From NCBI GenBank assembly GCA_900472575.1, contig UCIV01000018.1:124001-188000 (forward strand): 64,000 bases of DNA, written 5' to 3'. The stretch is from Hyphomicrobiales bacterium. Its GTDB lineage: Bacteria > Pseudomonadota > Alphaproteobacteria > Rhizobiales > Rhizobiaceae. The first letter of the stretch is position 1. Every line of letters begins with the position of its first letter. The position numbers were made by a program, and so were the translations under genes. The notes beneath the pieces are model-generated. The model was not told the origin of the DNA. It saw nothing but the letters and a program-made list of their open reading frames with translations, and did no database searches. This document shows, one piece after another, positions 59,895 through 64,000 of this stretch.

Positions 59895-60263
59895 TTGGAA
59901 AATTTAGCGAAAATGCGCCCGTTGATTCTCTTCGTCAGCGGTTTGATGGGTCTGTCCGGCGTGGCGCTCGCAGCCGCATCAAGCCATGGCGGCGACACGC
60001 ATTTCCTTGGCAATGCCTCCACCATGTGCCTTGCCCACGCACCGGTTCTGCTGGCGCTTTATCTTGGTCACGCAACATTCAGGACAGCAACGCTTTCCGC
60101 CCTCACCCTTGGTTTGGGGACAATCCTATTTACCGGCGATCTCGTGTCGCGGCATTATCTCGGAGACAGGCTTTTTCCGTTCGCGGCACCGGCAGGCGGC
60201 TCGTTGATGATGCTCGGCTGGCTATTGGTAGCGGCAGGCGCCTTCCTTGGCCGCCGCACCTGA
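59895..60263 (+). CDS. DUF423-type membrane protein
   Basis: This is a short membrane protein with four helices. SGLMGLSGVALAAASSHGGD and the final PAGGSLMMLGWLLVAAGAFL match the DUF423 (YgdD) pattern. TTG 59895 has AGGGAA at nine bases; ATG 59913 is the alternative (116 residues). It directly follows the truncated haemoglobin. The function is unknown. Confidence 0.8.
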   Translation: MENLAKMRPLILFVSGLMGLSGVALAAASSHGGDTHFLGNASTMCLAHAPVLLALYLGHATFRTATLSALTLGLGTILFTGDLVSRHYLGDRLFPFAAPAGGSLMMLGWLLVAAGAFLGRRT

Positions 60264-60285
60264 CCCCTCATGTCGTCTGCCGATT

Positions 60286-60507
60286 TTACCTGCGGAACAA
60301 CAGCACCTTGCCCGCCTCCCATGACGGTACGGTCGTGGGGCTTACAGTGGCATGGTCGGCAAAACGGATGACATTGTCATCACTCCAGTCCTCCCGGCTG
60401 CGGCTTGCCAGAATTTCGTAAAGCTCCGGCACCAGTCCCTCGCCATTCTGCTCCGCCAGCTTGTGCAGGCCGATAAACAGGCTGGGATCAGGACGCTCGT
60501 CTCTCAT
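60286..60507 (-). CDS. hypothetical protein
   Basis: This 73-residue soluble protein (LFIGLHKLAEQNGEGLVPEL, then a basic C terminus VLLFRR) overlaps the end of the DUF2325 gene by 20 bases and is on the same strand. No family is recognised. The overlap and the polar composition support it as a coupled gene, but it remains unproven. Confidence 0.5.
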   Translation of the reverse strand: MRDERPDPSLFIGLHKLAEQNGEGLVPELYEILASRSREDWSDDNVIRFADHATVSPTTVPSWEAGKVLLFRR

Positions 60508-60898
60508 CGTTTTTTTCCTTCATCGTCTGGAGCGCACGTTCAAGGCTCGATTTCGAGCCGTTGCGCAGCGGGACGAAGGTGACGCCGAACTTCTTGCAGC
60601 CGGTCTTCACCCTCAGACACGCATCGTGGCTGATACAGTCGATGGGGCAAAACACGCAGTCGACGGAGGGAAGCACGGTATCGATACGGGAGACGGCCTC
60701 ACGCAGGCCACCGTCATGATGGATCAGTTCGGCCCCGTGACGAGTCGCGATTTCACGCAGATGAGCGACCTGACAGTCACGGCCACCGACATAAAGGAAG
60801 CTGCGGACATCGATCGCATCACGATCCGGTTTCGCCTGCTGGGCCGCAGATGCCGCCTCGCTTGCGCCGCCATTCTTCCGTTTCTGCTTCTTCGCCAT
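60488..60898 (-). CDS. DUF2325 domain protein
   Basis: This 136-residue protein has a Lys-rich N terminus (MAKKQKRKNGG) and a DUF2325 domain: VRSFLYVGGRDCQVAHLREI, ELIHHDGGLREAVSRI, VDCVFCPIDCISHDACLRVK. The conserved Cys pattern could bind a metal. DUF2325 proteins are sometimes found near defence or haem genes. ATG 60898 is used, since 60901 is a GTG. The function is unknown. Confidence 0.83.
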   Translation of the reverse strand: MAKKQKRKNGGASEAASAAQQAKPDRDAIDVRSFLYVGGRDCQVAHLREIATRHGAELIHHDGGLREAVSRIDTVLPSVDCVFCPIDCISHDACLRVKTGCKKFGVTFVPLRNGSKSSLERALQTMKEKNDERRAS

Positions 60899-61060
60899 CA
60901 CGCCTCGCCTGATCGATTCTCGTCTCGGGAACCTTCGGTGAGCGGCACCTTAGATAAGTTGACTATCAGAGTAAAGATTAAACGTGAGGATCACACTCAT
61001 ATTTATCGAGCAGTCGGGACAGCAATTGGAAGCAACCGAAGATCACCCCTCCAACGTCTC

Positions 61061-61384
61061 TTAGAGGCGGTTTTCGACCGACGTCATGCGGATGCCGACA
61101 AAATTGTCGCGGTCGTCGGACACTATTTCACCGTGGCCGATCGTCTTTCCGTTCACCTGGATCTCGACAGGCTCACCAAAACGTTTGTCGAGCCTGAACC
61201 ATGATCCCTGCTTGGCTGCTGCCAATTGAGCGACGGAAACTTTCGCCCTACCGATGACAACCTGAACTTCGACGGGAATTTCACCAAGGCGGGCGCGAGA
61301 GGGAGCCGGCTGCATTGAGCTTTCCTCCGACACCGGAAATTCTGGAAATACTGGAGACGGCTTGCCGGCAAGGTCGTTGATCAT
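61061..61384 (-). CDS. orphan FliN-like SpoA-domain protein
   Basis: This 107-residue protein has a C-terminal SpoA (FliN/YscQ) domain: LGEIPVEVQVVIGRAKVSVA, LDKRFGEPVEIQVNGKTIGH and FVGIRMTSV. FliN forms the flagellar switch C ring. No flagellar or type III secretion genes lie nearby, and the protein is shorter than a flagellar FliN with its N-terminal extension. A PilZ-like gene lies upstream on the same strand. ATG 61384 has AAGG at eight bases. Confidence 0.8.
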   Translation of the reverse strand: MINDLAGKPSPVFPEFPVSEESSMQPAPSRARLGEIPVEVQVVIGRAKVSVAQLAAAKQGSWFRLDKRFGEPVEIQVNGKTIGHGEIVSDDRDNFVGIRMTSVENRL

Positions 61385-61543
61385 AATGGTCACCTTCTGA
61401 AATGTGTGGGGCGCGACTCACTCGAAAATAAACGCTGCGCCCCCCGCATTCGCCCCGGACAGACAGCCGTCCTTAACGAGTCGTTAACTTCCACAGTTGA
61501 CGGATCATAAAGACGCAAACACGACAGGTGATCACGAAACCGG

Positions 61544-61969
61544 TTAAGAATGCCCGCTGCGCATCGTACGTGTCCGTACAACGGTGGAAGCGCGCATGCG
61601 TTTCAGTGTCGTCAGAGGTAGTCCGCCCTTGGCCAGGGAATTGATAAAAAACGTGTCTTCCGCCTGCGAAAACACAAGGACCATCTTATCCTTCATTACG
61701 TTCCGCTTGGCACAGGTGAAGATGACCTCGTTCTCACCAAGACAAAGATAGAAGTGGTCAGGCAGAAACTCCACCGCCCCGGCCTGAATGAGGGCGCCGG
61801 TCTCGCATATCCCGACAATCCGGACCTGCAGGCTGGAAAAGGACTTCACTCCGCCATTCGGATAAACGGCACGAGCGATAATATTAGTCCTACGATATCG
61901 GACGTGCGGATTGTCGTTCGCCCCATAGAACTGAGCAAGATAATGGCGAGGCTTGCTGTTCTCCAACAT
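61544..61969 (-). CDS. PilZ-like protein
   Basis: This 141-residue protein resembles a PilZ domain: an RYRRTNIIAR segment at the position of the RxxxR c-di-GMP arm, then VRIVGICETGALIQAG in place of the D/NxSxxG motif, then FYLCLGENEVIFTCAKR. The second motif is degenerate (GICETG), so nucleotide binding is uncertain. It lies 160 bases upstream of the FliN-like gene on the same strand. Confidence 0.62.
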   Translation of the reverse strand: MLENSKPRHYLAQFYGANDNPHVRYRRTNIIARAVYPNGGVKSFSSLQVRIVGICETGALIQAGAVEFLPDHFYLCLGENEVIFTCAKRNVMKDKMVLVFSQAEDTFFINSLAKGGLPLTTLKRMRASTVVRTRTMRSGHS

Positions 61970-62328
61970 GATGGCGACCCGGAAATGGTTAAAACAATCT
62001 TAACACCGTACCGGACTGGGAAAACACGTTCAATTATCAGATTTAAGGGGTATTTCAGAGACTTGGCACATTCACAGAAGGATAAGTCCGCCCGCGATGG
62101 GAGGCCGTCGTGAATAGTGAAAATGCTTATCGGAGGGCTGGAAACTGTCGGCAAGCCGCTGGCTTGACGGAAAACGGGAGGAAGGACACCTGTCCCGACG
62201 CGGGCAACCGCAAGCTTTACAGCTTGCGCTCCGCGGGAAGGCCGCCCGCATGGCAGGCGGCCGATTGCCCTTGGATCATGACCCTCACAGTCGAGTGAAG
62301 GCCGCAGAAAATAGAAACGCAGAGCCGC
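61970..62328. other. intergenic region with nested palindromes
   Basis: These 359 bases between the PilZ-like and acuI genes hold no supported gene. The first 80 bases are AT-rich and could be the PilZ-like promoter. The second half contains the structured element at 62202-62270. Confidence 0.4.
62202..62270. repeat. nested palindromic element, RIME-like or structured RNA
   Basis: An outer pair, GGGCAA (62202-62207) with TTGCCC (62265-62270), encloses two hairpins: CGCAAGCT-TTAC-AGCTTGCG (62209-62228) and GGCCGCC-N9-GGCGGCC (62240-62262). Together they form a closed multibranch shape. Rhizobial intergenic mosaic elements (RIMEs) carry two large palindromes; a small structured RNA is the alternative. 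No T-run is present for termination. Confidence 0.5.
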
Positions 62329-63324
62329 TCAGGCGGTGACGTCGATGACGACACGGCCTCTGATCTGGCCGTCGATGATGGCCTGCGCAAGTTCCGGCAG
62401 CTTCGACATTGGCTCGACAGTTGTGATGGCGTCGAGTTTCGACTTGTCCAGATCGCGCGCCAGCCTGCTCCATGCCGAAAGACGCTGCTCCTTCGGCGCC
62501 ATGACCGAGTCCACACCGATCAGGGCAACGCTGCGCAGGATATGCGGCAGAACGGTCCCCGGAAGATCCGCACCGCCCGCCAGACCACAGGCGGCGATCG
62601 CCCCGCCCCGCGCCGTCTGCGCCAGCGCATTGGCAAGCGTTGTCGAACCGACGCTGTCGACGCCGCCCGTCCAGCGCTCCTTCTGCAGAGGTCCGCCCTT
62701 CTGCTGCAGTTCAGCGCGATCGATGAAATTCGTCGCACCGAGCGATTCAAGATAGGGATGGGTCTCGGGCCGACCTGTCGAGGCGGTGACATTGTAGCCG
62801 CGGGCGGAAAGCAGCGCGATTGCCACCGAACCGACGCCGCCGGCAGCGCCGGTCACCAGCACTTCGCCCTCGCCCGGCTTGATCGCGCCCCATTTTTCAA
62901 GCGCATCGACGCAAAGCGCCGACGTGTAACCCGCCGTGCCGATCGCCATCGCCTGCTGCAGGGAAAATGCCTCCGGCAGCGGGATCAGCCATTCGGCCTT
63001 CACCCGCTGATAGCGCCCATATGCACCCGGTTCGGTTTCCGAAAGGCCCCATCCGTTCACGATCACCTTGTCGCCCGTCTTCCATTCTGCCGACCGTGAC
63101 TCGACGACCGTGCCGGAAATATCGATACCGGCGATCAGCGGCGTGCGGCGGGCAATACGACCTTTGCCGGTGATTGCCAGCCCGTCCTTATAGTTCAGCG
63201 TCGAGTAGGCGATCTCGACGAGGACATCGTTGTCGGGCAGGTCTGTGAGGGAAACCTCCCGAAAACCCGCTGCCGGCTTGCCGTCGACAGTATCGATGAC
63301 CATCGCCCTGAACGTTTCAACCAT
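62329..63324 (-). CDS. acuI: acrylyl-CoA reductase AcuI/YhdH family (MDR)
   Basis: This 331-residue zinc-free medium-chain reductase of the AcuI/YhdH group reduces acryloyl-CoA to propionyl-CoA with NADPH. It has YSTLNYKDGLAITGKG, the nucleotide motif VTGAAGGVGSVAIALLSARG, ASTGRPETHPYLESLGA and GVDSVMAPKEQRLSAW. The gene is monocistronic by position and divergent from preT. In rhizobia it may detoxify acrylate-type intermediates. Confidence 0.92.
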   Translation of the reverse strand: MVETFRAMVIDTVDGKPAAGFREVSLTDLPDNDVLVEIAYSTLNYKDGLAITGKGRIARRTPLIAGIDISGTVVESRSAEWKTGDKVIVNGWGLSETEPGAYGRYQRVKAEWLIPLPEAFSLQQAMAIGTAGYTSALCVDALEKWGAIKPGEGEVLVTGAAGGVGSVAIALLSARGYNVTASTGRPETHPYLESLGATNFIDRAELQQKGGPLQKERWTGGVDSVGSTTLANALAQTARGGAIAACGLAGGADLPGTVLPHILRSVALIGVDSVMAPKEQRLSAWSRLARDLDKSKLDAITTVEPMSKLPELAQAIIDGQIRGRVVIDVTA

Positions 63325-63547
63325 TTCGTCACTCCAATTGCTTTGATCTACGGATCCGTATTTAGGGCCGCCGCCGGTTCCGGCTATTGATGCAGGTCAC
63401 GATAGCCGGAACCAAATACCCCCGCGATCCGCCGCATGGTGCATCATCGTCAAGCTTGCCGGCAGAAATTTTACCGTTTGATAAAATTTTGAGCCGTGTT
63501 ACGATCTGCCCAATAGTTGTCCATAACCATATAATGAGGGAACTCGG

Positions 63548-64000
63548 ATGGAGCGACTGGGAAGCGGGATCGAGGCCGGCAGGCTCTCGACCAACGAATA
63601 CGCATCGAATTTTTCCGACCTTCACCCGCGCCTTGACAAGCATGAGGCGCTGGTGGCGTCAGACCGCTGTTACTTCTGTTACGATGCACCATGCATGACG
63701 GCCTGTCCCACCGCCATCGATATCCCGCTTTTCATCCGGCAGATATCGACTGGCAACCCGCTCGGATCGGCTAAAACCATCTTCGCTCAGAACATTCTCG
63801 GCGGCATGTGCGCCCGCGTCTGTCCCACCGAAACGCTCTGCGAGGACGTCTGCGTCCGCAACACGGCCGAGGACCGACCGGTCGAGATCGGCAGGCTGCA
63901 GCGCTACGCAACCGACATCGCCATGGAGGCCGGACGGCAGTTCTTCGAGCGCAAGGCATCGAGCGGAAAGAGGATTGCCGTTGTCGGCGCAGGCCCCGCA
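63548..64000 (+). CDS. preT: dihydropyrimidine dehydrogenase subunit PreT (partial, runs off window)
   Basis: Only the first 151 codons are present. The protein has the Fe-S-binding N-terminal domain of PreT/PydA-type oxidoreductases: RCYFCYDAPCMTACPTAID, then GMCARVCPTETLCEDVCVRN, then the start of the FAD site, RIAVVGAGPA. With PreA it reduces uracil and thymine in the first step of pyrimidine breakdown. GAGGGA precedes ATG 63548. preA and pyd genes would be expected beyond 64000. Confidence 0.9.
   Translation, partial: MERLGSGIEAGRLSTNEYASNFSDLHPRLDKHEALVASDRCYFCYDAPCMTACPTAIDIPLFIRQISTGNPLGSAKTIFAQNILGGMCARVCPTETLCEDVCVRNTAEDRPVEIGRLQRYATDIAMEAGRQFFERKASSGKRIAVVGAGPA

Noticed and set aside
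62202..62270. Signal recognition particle RNA or a known riboswitch
   Set aside because: The conserved SRP tetraloop and asymmetric-loop sequences are missing. No known riboswitch core was recognised, and the acuI gene is read toward this element, not away from it.
1..64000. CRISPR arrays, insertion sequences, prophage genes or rRNA
   Set aside because: No regularly spaced repeats with spacers, transposase motifs, phage structural genes or rRNA segments were seen.

Overview
The window looks like the chromosome of an alphaproteobacterium of the Rhizobiaceae (Rhizobium, Agrobacterium or Neorhizobium type). The evidence is GC-rich codon use, a RopA/Omp2b-type porin, an XdhC-PuuD-GuaD-UraH-UraD-PuuE purine pathway, several small DUF1127-type proteins, PepSY and PilZ proteins, an EcfG-type (general stress sigma) promoter, and a circularly permuted ATP-grasp / alpha-E / transglutaminase operon. 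No phage, insertion sequence, CRISPR array or rRNA was seen.

Layout. 1-9 kb: the end of a xanthine dehydrogenase operon (xdhC), two LysR/GcvA-type regulators each divergent from a small DUF1127-like gene, an S10 serine carboxypeptidase, membrane urate oxidase puuD and guanine deaminase guaD. 9-12 kb: a HigBA locus whose toxin carries an in-frame stop, an FMN alpha-hydroxyacid dehydrogenase and a lytic transglycosylase. 12-17 kb: a minus-strand operon puuE-uraD-[mntA-hepT]-allA-uraH-phosphoesterase, which finishes urate breakdown and has a toxin-antitoxin pair inside it. 17-24 kb: homocysteine methyltransferase divergent from a TetR regulator, a DUF1045 phosphoesterase-like protein, a split MnmC-like pair with overlapping start codons, an FMN reductase and an acyltransferase. 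24-38 kb: a 1.2-kb-residue hybrid sensor kinase, an MttB-like methyltransferase, paired PepSY proteins with a PhoPQ/FeuPQ-like two-component system, a nucleobase permease, an RhlE-like helicase and an EamA exporter. 39-43 kb: the ATP-grasp/alpha-E/transglutaminase operon, a J-like protein and tRNA-Arg(CCG).

43.5-54.6 kb reads as an accessory island next to tRNA-Arg. It has a roughly 600-base non-coding, partly AT-rich junction with 21-base tandem repeats, then two divergent arsenic units: DUF6428 / arsR-MFS on one side and arsR-arsN2-arsC(LMW)-acr3-arsC(Grx)-arsH on the other. These carry two unrelated arsenate reductases, an arsenite exporter, an organoarsenical oxidoreductase and a GNAT enzyme. 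They are followed by an AraC-controlled operon of five small redox or NTF2-like proteins of unknown substrate.

54.8-64 kb returns to core-like content: the porin with an OmpR-type two-component system and a candidate three-repeat operator, a lipoprotein, an EcfG-promoted 59-residue protein, truncated haemoglobin, DUF423 and DUF2325 proteins, an orphan FliN-like SpoA-domain protein beside a PilZ-like protein, the acrylyl-CoA reductase acuI, and the start of preT (pyrimidine reduction), which runs off the window.

Together the purine genes give guanine to xanthine (GuaD), xanthine to urate (Xdh with XdhC), urate to 5-hydroxyisourate (PuuD), then OHCU (UraH), allantoin (UraD), allantoate (PuuE) and finally ureidoglycolate cleavage (AllA). 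Start sites were chosen from ribosome binding sites by eye. Family names come from recognised motifs, not from database searches.
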